Below, in pieces: positions 1-12,744 of a stretch of DNA of 64,000 bases (position 1 is its first letter; each line of letters opens with the position of its first letter). Below the pieces are notes generated by a model, which saw only the letters and a program-made list of their open reading frames with translations, did no database searches and was not told the origin of the DNA. Made by a program: the position numbers and the translations under genes. The stretch comes from Cephalopachus bancanus (taxonomy: Eukaryota; Chordata; Mammalia; Primates; Tarsiidae), in NCBI GenBank assembly GCA_027257055.1, contig JAPVLO010000001.1, positions 12,981,501 to 13,045,500 of the forward strand, in the 5' to 3' direction.

Positions 1-295
1 CAGAATAGAAAGGTAGAAAAGGCAGAATTTTCAAAGACACTGAAGACATGGAGATTATTCATAGCATCAGAGACGAAATCAGAAAGAAAGATGAGAAAAA
101 AATCTGACCACTGAGCCACGTAGAATGAAAAGCTTTGAGAAATTTGCATTGAGAAGGGCTGAAATGGAATATGTCATCAAGAGACAAGACAGATATCCAG
201 TTTCGTGGACACCCCAAGAGAGAAATGGGTTTAAAGATTATGGAGTACTTGGAAATCTGGGAGGGTGTCAAAGAGAATCCAAATCCCACTGCCAT
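1..295. other. unassigned sequence at window edge
   Basis: A-rich on the + strand. Short open frames exist on both strands but carry no motif I recognise, and the + frame beginning with the ATG at 50 closes within 20 codons. It runs directly into L1 3'-end sequence, so it may be more of the same L1 or the sequence that L1 landed in. Confidence 0.3.
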
Positions 296-945
296 TGATG
301 AAATGACTTTGAGTCTCTACAAAATGGCAGAGATTTGGTGGGAGTGTAAACTAGTACAACCTCTGTGGAAAACAGGGTGGCGATTTCTAAAAGATCTTAA
401 AAAATCAACCTTCCATGTGACCCAGAAATACTCCTTCTGGGAATATACCTGGAGGAACTCAAATCATTCAATAAAAAAAGATACCTATGCGCACATGTTT
501 ATTGCAGCACTATTCACAATAGCAAAAGCATGGAACCAGTCATGCTGCCCATTGAAAGTAGACTAGATTTAAAAATGTGGTACATATATAAAATGGAATA
601 TTATGCAGTCATAAAGGAGGACAAAATTATCAACTTTGCAGCAACTTGGATGGATTTAGGGTCTGTAATACTCAGTGATCTATCACAGAAACAAAGCATT
701 GAGTACTACATGTTCTCACTCATAAGCAGACCCTGAACAGTTATCAAAATACTACAAGAAAGGAATTGGCAGCAGTAGAAAACTTCCAGAGGAAGGGAGG
801 GCATGTTTCATTAATAAAGCTACCTGATCTCAAACCAGGCGAGGTAGGGACCAAAGTAAGGCCCAAACTTTACCTGCACGATGACCACTTGTATACCTAA
901 CCCTGCATTGTACACCATATCTTTAAAATAAATGTTTTTTAAATG
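296..945 (+). mobile_element. L1 LINE, 3' end fragment
   Basis: This matches the conserved 3' portion of mammalian L1: the block around 495 (ATGTTTATTGCAGCACTATT), the 'aaaatggaatattatgcagt' stretch near 590 and the terminal segment with ACCACTTGTATACCTAACCC followed by an AATAAA-like A-rich end at 925-945. Frames are broken, so it is a dead, 5'-truncated copy. The same terminal segment recurs at 53608-53721, so two copies of a related L1 3' end lie in the window. Confidence 0.75.
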
Positions 946-1526
946 ACAGAGATTTGTGATATACTGGGTAACAACATCCAATTTGTGCCATACCACCCCT
1001 ACACACTCTGTCTCATTCTCTTCTTATAAGACTTTGAATAAACCTCCTGGGCTCTGCATGTATACTTCATGACCCCATAGTCACTTTTCAAAATCACTTT
1101 AAAAATCAGACACTCTAGCCTGGGTGATGGAGAGAGACTCCAACTCAAAAACAAAAAAATCACACAGAACTCCAGGGACCAAGTCCACACACTATAGCTG
1201 ATAAGGAGAATGTCCTAACAGCCAACCATCTTTGTGTCCTGGAAGAAGGTTGAATGTGCAAAGCGCTGAGCATCCCTCAGTGCACAAGAAGAGAATGAGC
1301 AAAGGCTTATCCTTCCATTTATACCCCCGATCAAGACTGGAGCCTTTCTGATGTCCTCACCCAAGATCAGGAGAGCAGGAAATCCCCTGGAGTATGTCTA
1401 TTATGCCCTGTAGACCAGTTTTGGGGGAGCTCCATCCCTAAAGCCTCTGCAGTCTTTCTTTGAGCAGAAGAGCTAGCTATCTGGAGGGAATGGTGGATGC
1501 CATTTCAGAATGCCTTAACCCTTGAT
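946..1526. other. upstream intronic sequence with an Alu tail
   Basis: Positions 1111-1159 are the last ~40 bases of an Alu right arm (CTAGCCTGGGTGATGG, then GACTCCAACTC and an A tail), heavily 5'-truncated, + strand. The remainder holds nothing I recognise. Confidence 0.45.
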
Positions 1527-1625
1527 GCATTTCTTTAAATTCTTAATGAAAATGAATATGTTTACTGTGTATTGCTCAATCACACTGTTTCTTCTTAATT
1601 TTCTAAATATGTTATTTGCCCATTT
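1527..1625. repeat. direct repeat copy 1 (with 2310-2409)
   Basis: About 100 bases aligned to 2310-2409 at roughly 80% by eye; both contain TTCTTAATGAAAATGAA and end with a TTATTTGYCCATTT motif. Probably two fossils of one dispersed repeat, possibly antisense L1, which has a similar 'tttgcccatttt' segment. Confidence 0.5.
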
Positions 1626-2309
1626 AAGCAAGGATGGATTTTTATAATAAAGGTTTAGTATCGCATGGGCAAAAACTCAACTTTGTGAGGCATACTGTTG
1701 CTGCCCTAGAAAGAAAATGGCGAGGAAGGAACATATGACTCCCTAGGCTGGGCATTATCACCTCTACGTCCAAGCAGGGGAGAAGGTTGGGACAGTGAGA
1801 ACACCAGAGTGAGTTCATCAGTAGGTGCTTGCCATCACTGTCCGACGGCAACCTCCTTTCCAACAGAGGGACCTGAAAAGTGCTCCATCTTAACCGTAAA
1901 TGTTCCTGCAAAAGGAATCGTAGTTCTTCAGCGCTGGTTAACATGCACTTTGGAATTTTCTACTTGCCGTCCACAGAACTTTGAGATTTTTCTGGGATCT
2001 CTGCTTAGCAGTGTTCCCATTAGCTGCATGAGGAAATCCCTGTTATGTTAAAAAAAAAAAAAAAGTTATTCTCAGTTAGGGATGCATGCTCGAGTAGTTA
2101 CAGGTAAAATGGAATGATTTATTTTTTAAAAGATAGGGAGAAAGAGATGGAACAAGATTGTATGATGGATAATCCCAAGCCTTGGAATGGGTACACAGAG
2201 TCTCACCACATTTTCTCTACTTTTACATATGTTTAAAATTGCAGTAATAAAAAGTTTTTAAATCTTTGTTATTTTGGTAGTTAAAATGAATGTTATTGAA
2301 GCCTTCTAT

Positions 2310-2409
2310 GCATTTTTTTCCATTCTTAATGAAAATGAACATGGTTACTATTTATTGGTCATTCATATGGTTTCTCCTTAATTTTCTGAATATATTATTT
2401 GTCCATTTT
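2310..2409. repeat. direct repeat copy 2 (with 1527-1625)
   Basis: Second copy of the ~100-base repeat, same orientation, about 780 bases downstream. The intervening sequence is not obviously repeated, which favours independent insertions or an old segmental duplication over tandem slippage. Confidence 0.5.
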
Positions 2410-2556
2410 TTAAAGTCAAAGAGTCAGTTCTTTATTTTGATATGCAGGGTGGCTTAAGAATAATAGTCTTTATTTAATATATTTAAATATTCTATATTGT
2501 TCTTCCAAAATATGCATTTCATTTTGATGGCATTTTTTACATGTTTATTATTATTA

Positions 2557-2840
2557 TTTTTTGAGTTGGAGTCTCACTCCATCTCCCAGGCTGGAGTTCA
2601 GTGGCACACCCACAGCCACTCCAGCGTCAACCTGCTGGGCTCTGGCAATCCTTCCACCTCAGCCTTCCAGGTAGCTGGAACTATAGGCGTGCACTACATG
2701 CCCGGCTAATTTTTGATTTATTGCAGAGACGAGATCTCGTCGAGTTGCCCAGACAGGTCTCAAACCCGCAGGCTCTGGCAATCCACTCGCCTTAGCCTCC
2801 CAAAGTGCTGGGATTACAGGCTGAGCCACTGAACCCAGCC
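2557..2840 (-). mobile_element. Alu SINE, full-length dimer
   Basis: Reverse-strand dimeric Alu: T-rich tail at the left, right arm, linker, then left arm ending in the complement of GGCTGGGTTCAGTGGCTCAG. It is flanked by near-perfect duplications (TACATGTTTATT at 2538-2549 and TACATGTGTATT at 2841-2852), so the insertion is complete. It carries the lineage-specific features shared by the younger Alus here. Confidence 0.9.
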
Positions 2841-3017
2841 TACATGTGTATTTTTAATGTTCATATCGAGACATTAATCCATTTTCACCCATGTTTTGGG
2901 TCTTTGGTGACATTTTTAATTAAGTTGTCCCTTTAAAAGTTATTGCTTTTGCCATGGCAGCAAAATAAAATAGTTTGTTGGTTAAAAAAATCCTCCCCCT
3001 GCCCTACCATGGGAAGG

Positions 3018-3021
<4 letters not shown>

Positions 3022-3080
<59 letters not shown>
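3022..3080. repeat. (CT)n microsatellite
   Basis: About 59 bases of pure CT dinucleotide; a polypurine/polypyrimidine tract able to adopt triplex (H-DNA) structure and likely length-polymorphic. Confidence 0.98.
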
Positions 3081-3081
<1 letters not shown>

Positions 3082-3127
3082 GTTTACTTTTAAATAAATG
3101 ATGTTTTCTAATCAAAAAAAAAAAAAC

Positions 3128-3252
3128 GCTGGCGTGGTGGCTCACACCTGTGATTCCAGCACTAGCCGAGGGCAAGGCAGAAGAATAACTTAAAAGGGCC
3201 AGGAGTTTCAGACCAGCCAGGGCAATATAGCAAGACCCCCATCTTTAAAAAA
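3128..3252 (+). mobile_element. Alu left-monomer-like fragment
   Basis: Starts GCTGGCGTGGTGGCTCACAC and runs to an A-rich end near 3250 with no right arm. It is diverged, consistent with an old free left monomer (FLAM-like) or a truncated AluJ. Confidence 0.7.
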
Positions 3253-3496
3253 TGTAAATCCTGTCATAAATCCTCCTTTGCACCTTTGGAGTTTCCTGGC
3301 TCTTCCTTTGCTTTTCTAGTTATTTTGCCATGACATGTTGACTGCAATGAAGTCCCTTCACCTGTTTGCTACCATCTTCAAGGATTTCTTTCCCCAGACA
3401 TAGGCCCAGTGGTTCTCTCACTCGCTTCTCCACATGCTGACCTTCCCAGCACCTGCTTACCTGCTTCCCCACCCCAACTACTACCTCCCTGCCTCC

Positions 3497-3642
3497 TATC
3501 CTCACCTGACCCTCCATTTACACACTTGCACCTGCCTCCACCCCCATCCTCACCTGATTCTCCAGCTATACACATCCACCTGCCTCCCTCCTCCTGTCCT
3601 CACCTGGCCTTTCACCTACACACGTCCACCTGCCCTAAAAGG
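3497..3642. repeat. ~50-bp minisatellite, about 3 units
   Basis: Three consecutive pyrimidine-rich units, each with TCCTCACCTG at the start and ACACRYGCACCTGCC-like sequence at the end (3497-3545, 3546-3597, 3598-3642). The repeat makes proline-rich open frames in two frames, which I regard as incidental. Confidence 0.7.
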
Positions 3643-3799
3643 CCACCTGTCCCTGTCTATGGATCCCTGCCTTGGGTTCAGGGACCAATCACTCCTTTAG
3701 TCGACAGATATGCACGAAGTACCTCTCAACTCGCTTAGTTAAAATGGTTTCTATCTCTCCTCAGAAATCCACAGTGCTACCTATTGTCTCCAAAATATG

Positions 3800-4250
3800 G
3801 CCACAGTTCTACGAAGTGCTATGCAAAGGTCTTTAACACTTGGACTGTTTAACCTTCTGGCACATTCTCCAGGTTTCCTACTTGACTGTCTCACAGGCTC
3901 ATCCGCTGGATATGAAGCCATCCTGTGTTTCATGGTCTCGGCTCATTGGCTCCCTCAGTCCCTTCTCAAGTTTTTTTAACTTTTCAACCTGTCGTAGAAG
4001 GTCCAAGTCCTTCGGCCACGCCACCACGAAGTTTTCTCTAATTCTTTTCCTCAGAATTAATCACTGCTTTCTCCTGTCCAGGGTTTCCTGTACTCCTGTT
4101 TAATCCTTAAATTGTTCTGCTGTGTGTGCAGGCTAAAGTGTCATTCCCGTTAAATGACCGCTTCCTCAAGGGTAGCGACTTTTCTTCATTCTCCATTGTG
4201 TTTCCCAGTGTCTTATTTAGAAGAACTTCATAAATATTTTAAGCATATTC
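3800..4250 (+). mobile_element. probable L2 LINE 3' fragment
   Basis: The end at about 4165-4250 resembles the L2 3' tail (CTCAAGGGTAGCGAC, then the counterpart of 'cccagtgcctag...ataaatatt'). The upstream part is pyrimidine-rich and diverged, as expected for mammalian L2. Confidence 0.45.
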
Positions 4251-5163
4251 CATTGACTCTGTGTAATGCACATGATGCGACTGATTTGTCTCGGAGTTTG
4301 TACCCTAATAATCTAAACCAAGTTTCTGTTTTGATCCTGAGAGCAAACTTCTAATTTATAATTTAGTTTTGAAACATGGATCACCGTTTTCTTCTCATGC
4401 CTCAGATTCTCTGTTTTAGTAAGATTCCCAGTGAACTCGTTTCACTAGAAATGGCTGTCTATCTCACTTGGAAATTATACACCCCTCAACCCGTCTTTCA
4501 TACCCCTCTAAGAGGGAGTCCTTCCTGTGAATCTCAAGGTTTTTGCTGTGCCCTGCTACCTGGAAACTCATTTTTTAAACATCTGCTTTATTTGGTTACC
4601 TGAAATTCCAGATTGTGCTTGATCTCAGATTTCCACACTCTCTTCCACCTGTTTGGACTCCAGATTGCTCTGACATGAACCACCTGATCAGAACTTTTCC
4701 AATGTTCCAGTACCACAGTGTCTAATTTAGCATCTGAGGTTGCTACCGTTGCTTGCGACTGGGGTCATTTTCACCTGGTGATCTGCCAGTCCCAGTGGTA
4801 GTCCTCCCATCTCCAGCATGTTAACCTTTCTTCACTAAGGCAATTGTACATATAACAAGAAGATCAGCTGGCAAGCCTCATCAGGTGTCCAACAGAATTG
4901 GGTGGACTTCCCTGAGGAACCAACTCTCTCCTAGAATTGGAAAAATGTGCAGTGATTTTCTAATGATTTTTAATTTAGAAATCATGTATATGCTTAATCA
5001 ATTATACCCTGCTAGTTAATTATGCTTTCAGATGAGAGTAGTAATCACTTAAGCATTTAAAGTTCTCTGACTTGAATTCATTTCATTGGGTACTTACAAC
5101 TCTTTCTATCTCTTCGTGTTTGCTAATTAAGTCATCTGTGGCCACGCACAATGTCTCTATCAC
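4251..5163. other. intronic sequence, nothing recognised
   Basis: Moderately AT-rich unique-looking sequence. No exon with convincing splice sites and frame, RNA gene or named repeat seen. Confidence 0.4.
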
Positions 5164-5377
5164 GATGGTGCTCAACCTCTGTAGGGAGGGGATAAATGCA
5201 TCACCTCACCCCCCAGGGACATCTGGCAGTGCATGAGAACATTTTTGGTTGTCATAAATGGTTGTACCCTGGCATCTAGGCTAGGGAGCCTCTTCAACCT
5301 CAAGGCATGGGACAGACTCTTCGACAAAGAATTACAGAGCCCAAAATGCCAGTAGTGTCGAGGTTGAGAATTACCAC
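5164..5377 (+). mobile_element. MER20 (hAT-Charlie) DNA transposon fossil
   Basis: Near full length against the remembered MER20 consensus: begins GATGGTGCTCAACCTC, contains CCCAGGGACATCTGGCAGTG and CATTTTTGGTTGTCA, and ends with CAGTAGTGTCGAGGTTGAGAA. The imperfect ends mirror each other as terminal inverted repeats (GGTGCTCAACCTC against GAGGTTGAGAATTACC). Confidence 0.85.
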
Positions 5378-6008
5378 TTCTATCATGGAGGAGAATTAAT
5401 AAAAGCTCTTGGTGCCTCATGGGTAAGACTATAGTATTGGGAAGCGTGGACATTTCCTTAAACCCACAGTTTATTCTATATAACTGTTTAAGAGTGGGTG
5501 TGTTGTAAGTCAGCAACCCTCCCAAACCTTTTCCCTCATGGATTCTCAACTCATTTCTTCCTTATGTACAAAACAAGCTATTGTGGAATTCAACGGACAC
5601 ATAGACCTGGTTATGTTCTATCTGTCATTCAGTCCTTTCTTCATCTCCCTGCGAATGGCATGCAGTCTCTGCCATCTGCAGTGGCCCAAGGGAATTGGCT
5701 TACCTGTCACTGGCCACACACTCCTCCAATACCTGTTTGCTCACTTTTGTACTATTTGATGTTTTTCTCTATTGCAATTTTCTCTCTTTTGTCAGTGTGT
5801 CCTCTTTGACTCAACAAAACTGACACAATACCTTGCATCCCCACATTTTTTTGCAAAATTTAGTATTCAATTTTGTGTTTAAGGATCATCATTTCAATCT
5901 GTGAAATATAACAATTCTAATAATAAGTGTATTACAGTAAGTACACAGCTTACTTTATTTGGAGAAAGGAGACATGACTTAACGTCTGATTTGTGTTAAC
6001 CTCAACAG
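5378..6008. other. intron sequence before the internal exon
   Basis: Holds no recognised repeat. It ends in TGTGTTAACCTCAACAG: a modest pyrimidine tract, a possible branch-point context (GTTAACC) and the AG at 6007-6008 that precedes the coding exon. Confidence 0.5.
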
Positions 6009-6100
6009 GTTTACCTGAAGAAGATGGATACTCAAGGCTATCTGTGAGTGCCACGGGGACTTCGTCATTTCAGAGACATAGAGAAAGTCACACCACTCAG
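6009..6100 (+). CDS. internal coding exon of an unidentified gene
   Basis: A 92-nt exon bounded by CAACAG at 6003-6008 and CAG|GTAATG at 6100/6101. Its first two bases complete a codon begun in the previous exon (outside the window or unseen). The next 30 codons are open and end in phase 0, and the encoded peptide contains [16 protein letters not shown] and ends RHRESHTTQ. The phase matches the phase-0 terminal exon at 30012, and the joined frame stays open to that exon's stop. The peptide is rich in Ser, Thr, Arg and Glu and looks disordered. I do not recognise it well enough to name it. The exon is real with good but not complete confidence, since cryptic exons can mimic these signals; the frame agreement over two exons is the main support. 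Confidence 0.75.
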
Positions 6101-9100
6101 GTAATGACATCCATATACTCACACTGCAATAACAACTGAAATTAAGTTATGACAGGGAGTTCATTAAGTTATGATGAGTATATTTTCTTTCTGGACTAGA
6201 GAACTCCATCATTCTCACCTTTGCCCTGTGCTTCTTCACCTTAACTATCTTCTCTCTCCTCCGTCTCAGCTGAGTACAATTTTCTGCTGGTTGCAAAAAT
6301 AATAATGTCCAAAACAACAAAAAATGAATAAATGGTCTTAAATGGAATACGGTAGACATAACTTATGTTGTGGAGCTTTAAAATTACTGTCAAGTAAAGA
6401 TGAGATTAAACCTATTGAATGATGTTGATGTGTTTTCTGCTGAAATACAAAGACTCAAAATGACCACACCTGGAAATAAGAAGCTCAAAGCTGCTGTGGT
6501 TTTACGGCATCCTCTTTTACCTGTCATTACCTCCATGTAATCCAAATTCATTTAAAATATAACATACGATAAGAGCACTGTAATACCAAAATGAGATTAC
6601 ATCAGCAAAACTGTTTGAATGTGTGTCATGAATTTTATGTAAATGTTTACTGTGTGTAATCCAAAAAATTTTGCCAAAATAAACAAGAGTATTACTTCAA
6701 GAGAGAGAAAAAAAGCTAACCCATGTTTTTAGAAAGAAAAATAATTTATACTGTAGAATTTAGTGCCTTTTTTCTTTTTATGTTGGATTTTAAAATACTA
6801 CTTTAGATAATTATCTTCAGAATACATAATGTTGCATTCAAGGTGATGCACAAATCAACAATTACAAAGACTTTGCTATCAATATATTAAGATATTATTG
6901 CTTTAGCAACAGGATTTTTATTTTATATAAAGTTAGAGCACAATCTTTATGTCAAACATCTACATAAAAACCTAAAAAAGCGCCAGGAAAATATCCAGAT
7001 GTTTCCATGAAATCAACCATTCAGCTAATGATCAGCTTTCTTCAGAATATTTAGCATTATGTAGGCACAGCTATAATATCAGCTGAAATTTTTTCAGAAT
7101 AACACTGATTAGGTAGTGAGAAAAATCAATAATTTGAGTCTTCAGAATAAATCTTACAGTAGGCAATCTGCTGAAATCGTTTGCACTGATATACAGGCAC
7201 GGAAATAGAAAGAAAGTGCTGATTGGTTGTAATAATAGATTGTCCTAATCTCCCCTCTGTTCCTCAGAGATGCATTTGCTTCACCTTACAAGCATTACAG
7301 ATGCTTTATCTAAGATAATTCACAGGGGAACCTACTTGTAGTGAACACTGGTTAGACTTTTTATTAGAGGGCTAACTCCTGTACGTTAGAACACAGTGAT
7401 AAGCTTTCTGGAACTGCCACTACAATGCCATTCATAGACAAAAAGAGTGATTCCAGAGAAGATGTATAAACTTGGCATCTCTGTAACTTTTCCTCTGGAT
7501 TTGGCTACGGATCAAAGAGAGACGGGAAATGCATGAGGAATTATTTTCTATTCCCAGTTTCCCATGTGGGCTTGTTTTCTAATACAAACATGCCTGATGA
7601 AGCCTTCACTGCCAATCACCTCATAGCACGTTTTTTCCCCCAAAGAAACAGAAAACCATGATCATTTTCTCATATGGAAATTCTGGGCACTCACATGACA
7701 GAACGGATTCCTCACTGTTGAGAAGCTCTAAGAGTTATGTGAAACTCTGAGTTTAATGACCACATGATTTTTCAGAATTGATCTCTCATGTGACATTTAT
7801 ACAAGAAGTAAGGGCATAAGTAAGCAAGATGCATTTCAGATTTTCCTACTAATGCAATTAAATAGAAATTCTATAAAATCAAGCTTGGATGGACTGGCCT
7901 TCATGATAAAATTAAATGTTGACCAAAAATTGAATTTCTCTTTGAAGATACCTATATTTTAATTAGCATCATTAGTGGTCTTAACAAAATCCCTTTTAAG
8001 GAAGATGAAATACATGGGCATTGCAGTAGATGAGGAAAATAGGAATCATATTTATTAATTTGCTCAAGACTATATGAAAAAATAACTGAATCCACAGTTT
8101 GAATAGATATCACGATCATAAGGCCTGTTTCTGAAAGTGGACCTAATATAACCCATTACAAGGATTGAAGGTGTTGTCCGACTTTTTTATAAAATGTAAA
8201 GAATGTTTGATACAAGACCAAGGTCTTAAGTAGCCATAGTGGATATTAGTGATTTGATTTTCTGCTGTTGGTCACACGTTTGTTTCTCCCCTACCACAGT
8301 GAAAATACAAGGGAACATAATTCTCCCTTCCTCCCCTCCTTGGACAGCTAGATATACATGAGATGAATTCTGTCAATCCACTACCATGTCTGTGGAGTGA
8401 GAGGTATATAATGGAAGGAAGGAGAAGAACAGATATGGCTCCATAGGGAGACAGTGGTGGCTCCGTCCAGTGGTGGGAACAGAATATGAATGCGCGTTGG
8501 CTTCTGGAACACTTGATCTGCCTTGCCATTTGCCAAACCTTCCCTTTAACCTCATGTCATGTCCTTCCTTAGCTTCCAGAAAAGCCTCTACTTGCCTACA
8601 GTGTTCGGAGTTGGTTTTATTACTTGGAAATCAGGATTTTGACTGACACACTAACCTCACTTTTTTTTTAACACTAAGCGTCCAAACTCCTTGTTTGTGC
8701 TTAATATAGATGTAAAAATGTTTCTGCGAGGGGTAACGTCTCAGTAAATAGTGGATTGTTTCTTTCCTCAAGATATAGACTATAGGTAATGAAGTTGATG
8801 TTATATTCACTCATAATTTTTTATTAATTTGAAAAATGGAATGACTATATAAAAGTAGTAAAAATTAATTTAACTCAAAATAATTGAAAATAGAAAAGAC
8901 TGGGGCGGGGGGAGGCATTGGTGGTATCGTCAATGTGGCTATGTTCATTTATGTTCCTGCATAAAAGGCCTGGCAGGTGCACACTGTGATCGTCCATGAC
9001 GCTGGCATGAATAAGATCAGGCTTGAACATATGACATATTGGAATTCCATACGCTGGCCCTTGTGGGAACACAGTGGCAGTCGCCAGGACTCAGATGTGG

Positions 9101-12100
9101 AATTTCATAGGTGTTGGAAGCATTTCAAACTGACTTTGCAATTAGGTAGCGTTTATAAACGTAATACGACATTTCCCTACTTATCATGGCATAAGACTTG
9201 CTTTTCCTTTTCTGAAGTTTGTGCTGTCTGGCATGACACAGTCCTTTAGAAGTGACTCAGTAGGAAAAAGACACAGTGGGACTGAGACACTGGGAGCAGC
9301 TTCTGGGCTCAGAGTGACATCTGAACATTTCAAGTCATGGTGGCCACCCTCTGCTGACTCAGAGGACCAGGTAACCCAGCCCAAGAAGCCCGGGGATTAT
9401 AAATAGAGCAAAAAATGTGAAAGTCACAGGGCCAGGGGGGAGGATAGAAGGCAAGGGGTGTGGGAGAGTGTTCTGAAGGCAGGATCGTAGCAGAAAAGGT
9501 TGGATACAATAAAATACTTGGCGCTTGCCCTGGGCATAAAAATTGCTGCTTACACATCTGTCTAGGGGTCCACACCTGCCACTGAAAAAATGAGATGCTT
9601 TCTTTTTCATTTGAGCATAGGCTGTTTACATTTACATTATCATTTAAGTTGACCAACTTTCCCTTCATACCTTTTTATTCCTCTGTTTTCTGTTCTCCAC
9701 CATTGTGTGTACTTCATGATTCTTTATAGTCATTACAGGCATTTGGCATATTTCTTGTCAAGTTTTTAAAAATATTCTTTTTTAAAAGAACTAAAAAAGT
9801 TGCTGTGAATACCGATCATATTCAACTGTTCATTGCAAGAAATCGTTGACAGTCTTTGATAAAATAGTGACAGTCTAGTATCCAAGGCCTTAATAAATAC
9901 CTAGCCCACTCCTGACATAGCTGCCAATGAAAGCCGTAATAAAATCAATATGCAATTGACCCACATCAAGAAACAAATTGCTATGTGGTTTGTTTTACTG
10001 AACCATCAAAGGACTCTTTTTGTAATGTCACATATCAACAAAATTAAGACTTGCAGGACACTAAATGAATCCAGTGCCTTCTTTCTGTATTCATTTTATT
10101 TGCCACATGGACTGTCTGAAATATATTATACTGTGGAATTAAAACAAATTGTGTGTTAGATAAAATAATGAAGCAGACACATTTAGTCAAATCATTAAAG
10201 GATAATTCTAAAGCACATGGAATGGAAATTAGACAACTCTTTCAAATGGAAACAGATACAAACATATATCTTATATAATCATATATGAGCCACAAAGAGA
10301 AAGAGATCAAGATAGCTCATTCACACAGCTGAGGTTTCAGGGAATCGGTATTCACTACTCGTGACTTACATATTATGTGCAAGAAATGAAGGCAGTAAAT
10401 TAATTTGACGGCATGAGTGAAACGATGGAGTTTTCAACAGAGAAAGGTCATGTCCAGTAGAGATAAACAGAAATTTAGAAAACCAAGATGAAAAACATAT
10501 CCTATATTCTGTTGTTTCCCTTTATGACGATCTCCCCATAGGTGTATCTCAAATGTATTTAAATGCAGAGTGTTTTTCTCATTAGGATGCTAACTGTTTA
10601 TTATCAACTAGGAGGACTGAATTGTCAGAAGTGTTAAAAGAATAAGAAATCGGGACAGTGACTATGTTTTCAAAGAGGACAAAGGTCTTGGATATTTCTG
10701 CAGCGTCAGCTTCCAGATGGGAACTCTGCAGTTAGCAGCTCTGTTGTACAGGGGAGGAAGTAGCAATGAAACTGAGAAACTCTGAGTAGAAATTCTGGGT
10801 AACTTCACCATATTCATATTTATTTCATTAATTTAGTGTAATTTTATCACTTTTAATTAAAGAAAAGGAGAAAAAACTAGATAACAATCCTAGATAAGAT
10901 ATGTCACTCGACATGTAGGTATAGAAAATAATAATTAATTTTTAGGTTGATTAAAAAAGAATGTATATAACACACCCAGCATGCTGCCTGGAATATTCAT
11001 AGGTGTTTAAAAAAAGGCTTGCAACTGTTATCATGACATTTTTCTTTGCTGAGGGTGAACATTCAGAATGCCAGCTCTGATTTATTTCTTTTATTTATTT
11101 TTTTAAATCTGACTTTAAATAGTAGATGCTATCCGAAACATGTAGATCAGATTGGATCAAGAGGACCCAATACTTATCTGTGAGTTTGATGAAATCTGTC
11201 ACATGTATGAGTTTTAAAAATATATTTTATTACATACTTAGAAAAAAGTGACTAATAAAACACCCACTTCAATAAATAGCGACATTTTGCAATATTTGCT
11301 TTAGAGCTATGTTTTAGACATCGATATCCCAGTTCTTGATACCATCCCTACCTGCCAGAGTGAAGCATCCTTCTGAAGCCAGCACCTAGGCTTCCAGCCA
11401 TGTTTGTGCCTTTGCTGCGCACATATGTATCCATAAATCACACATCTCCAATAATCATCAGTGCTGTGCATGCTTTTAAAATGTTTTTAAAGTATCACTT
11501 TCTACAGATTATTCTGCAAATCTCTGTTTTTGTCAAGGTGGCTTTTTTTTTCTGTTTTGATACATGTTGCTTTCATTTGTTATTCTGAATATCAGCTCCA
11601 GGTTAAATGTAAAAGCTTTAGGGTCGAGAATCCAACATTAAGAGAAGCTTTTGATGACCCATGCACATTTAGTACAAAACTCAACAAACATGACAGGAAG
11701 CAAGCCTCTGGGGAAAAGAAAGGCATTAGGAATGCACAAGCCTCTCCTGAAGAGTGTCACACTAGGGACACACAACACTACCTGCTGCCTCTGTCCTACA
11801 GTGCGACAGTGTCTTAGTTAGTCGGATTGTCTTTCTCCAGATCGGAACAAGGAAGAGGGTGTCATCTTGTGGTCTGCCATGTCCGCATCTACAGAACACC
11901 TAATTCAGTGATCTCCATGAAAGATGCAAGAAAATAGATGAGACCCAATGCTCAGTGGCAATATGGAGGGTCAGACACTTCCAAAACCTTTATTAGAGGG
12001 CCAGAATTTACAACAGCCAAGGGTTGAGCATACATTCTTACCGATGCCTCTATAAGTTCTCTCTCAACACCAAATAGCAGGAAATAAAAAAATTCTGTTA

Positions 12101-12309
12101 TTCACTTTTTAGATGTAAACATGCCTCCTCCATTTGAAACTCTTATCAGAAACAAGTTTCACATAAATGTGGGCACAGCATTTCTTAAGAACAATGTTCA
12201 CACTCTGACAAAGTACAGTGGAAAACTTAGACCAGACTCCTCCAAGTTATCAGTATTGCAAACCATGCTGCAAGGAACGTCACTGAAAATGCTCTTAACT
12301 CATAACTGA
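6101..12309. other. repeat-poor AT-rich intron segment
   Basis: Over 6 kb with no Alu, LTR or clear LINE that I recognise, unusual against the rest of the window. An AATAAA-bearing ATG-poor landscape, short ORFs only. A CTCF-like motif at 9341-9360 is listed separately. Confidence 0.45.
9341..9360 (-). promoter_or_regulatory. CTCF-like site
   Basis: CACCCTCTGCTGAC is the reverse complement of a sequence close to the CTCF core (CCAGCAGAGGGCGC type). A motif match only, with no occupancy data. Confidence 0.25.
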
Positions 12310-12332
12310 AATAAATAAATAAATAAATAAAA
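12310..12332. repeat. (AAAT)n microsatellite
   Basis: About five tandem AAAT units, possibly the tail of an eroded retroelement. Confidence 0.8.
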
Positions 12333-12744
12333 TTGCCAGGGTTCCCCTAGAAGTGAAAATACTACATTTCTGGGTATGGAATTCTTCAACCATGGTGGAT
12401 ATTGCCAAATTACTTCCCTAAATGGTTAAATCAATGTATACACTTCTAAAAGGGAGTGAGATTTTTCATGTCTTCCGGGAAGCACCTGGTATAATGGTTC
12501 ATTTCATTATTTTTTTGCCTATATGAGAAGTGTAAGATAGATTTTATTAAGGTTTTATTTAACATTTTCTGTGTTGCTATGTAGTGTTTTCATTCAAATC
12601 TGTTAGTCCAAATACACTATTTTCCCACTTCCTGACTGGATTAATGATTTTCCTGATAGCTGTAAGAATTTTTCACGTATTATGATAATATTCCTTACCA
12701 GTTTCCTTCATGCAAACACTTTGCGTATTGAGTGTTCTTGGTCA

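Noticed and set aside
925..945. AATAAA near 930 as a gene poly(A) signal
   Set aside because: It is the 3' end of an L1 fragment; no gene precedes it.
3409..3738. 109-codon proline-rich + strand ORF
   Set aside because: Produced by the CT-rich minisatellite; another overlapping frame is equally open and there is no splice, start or domain support.
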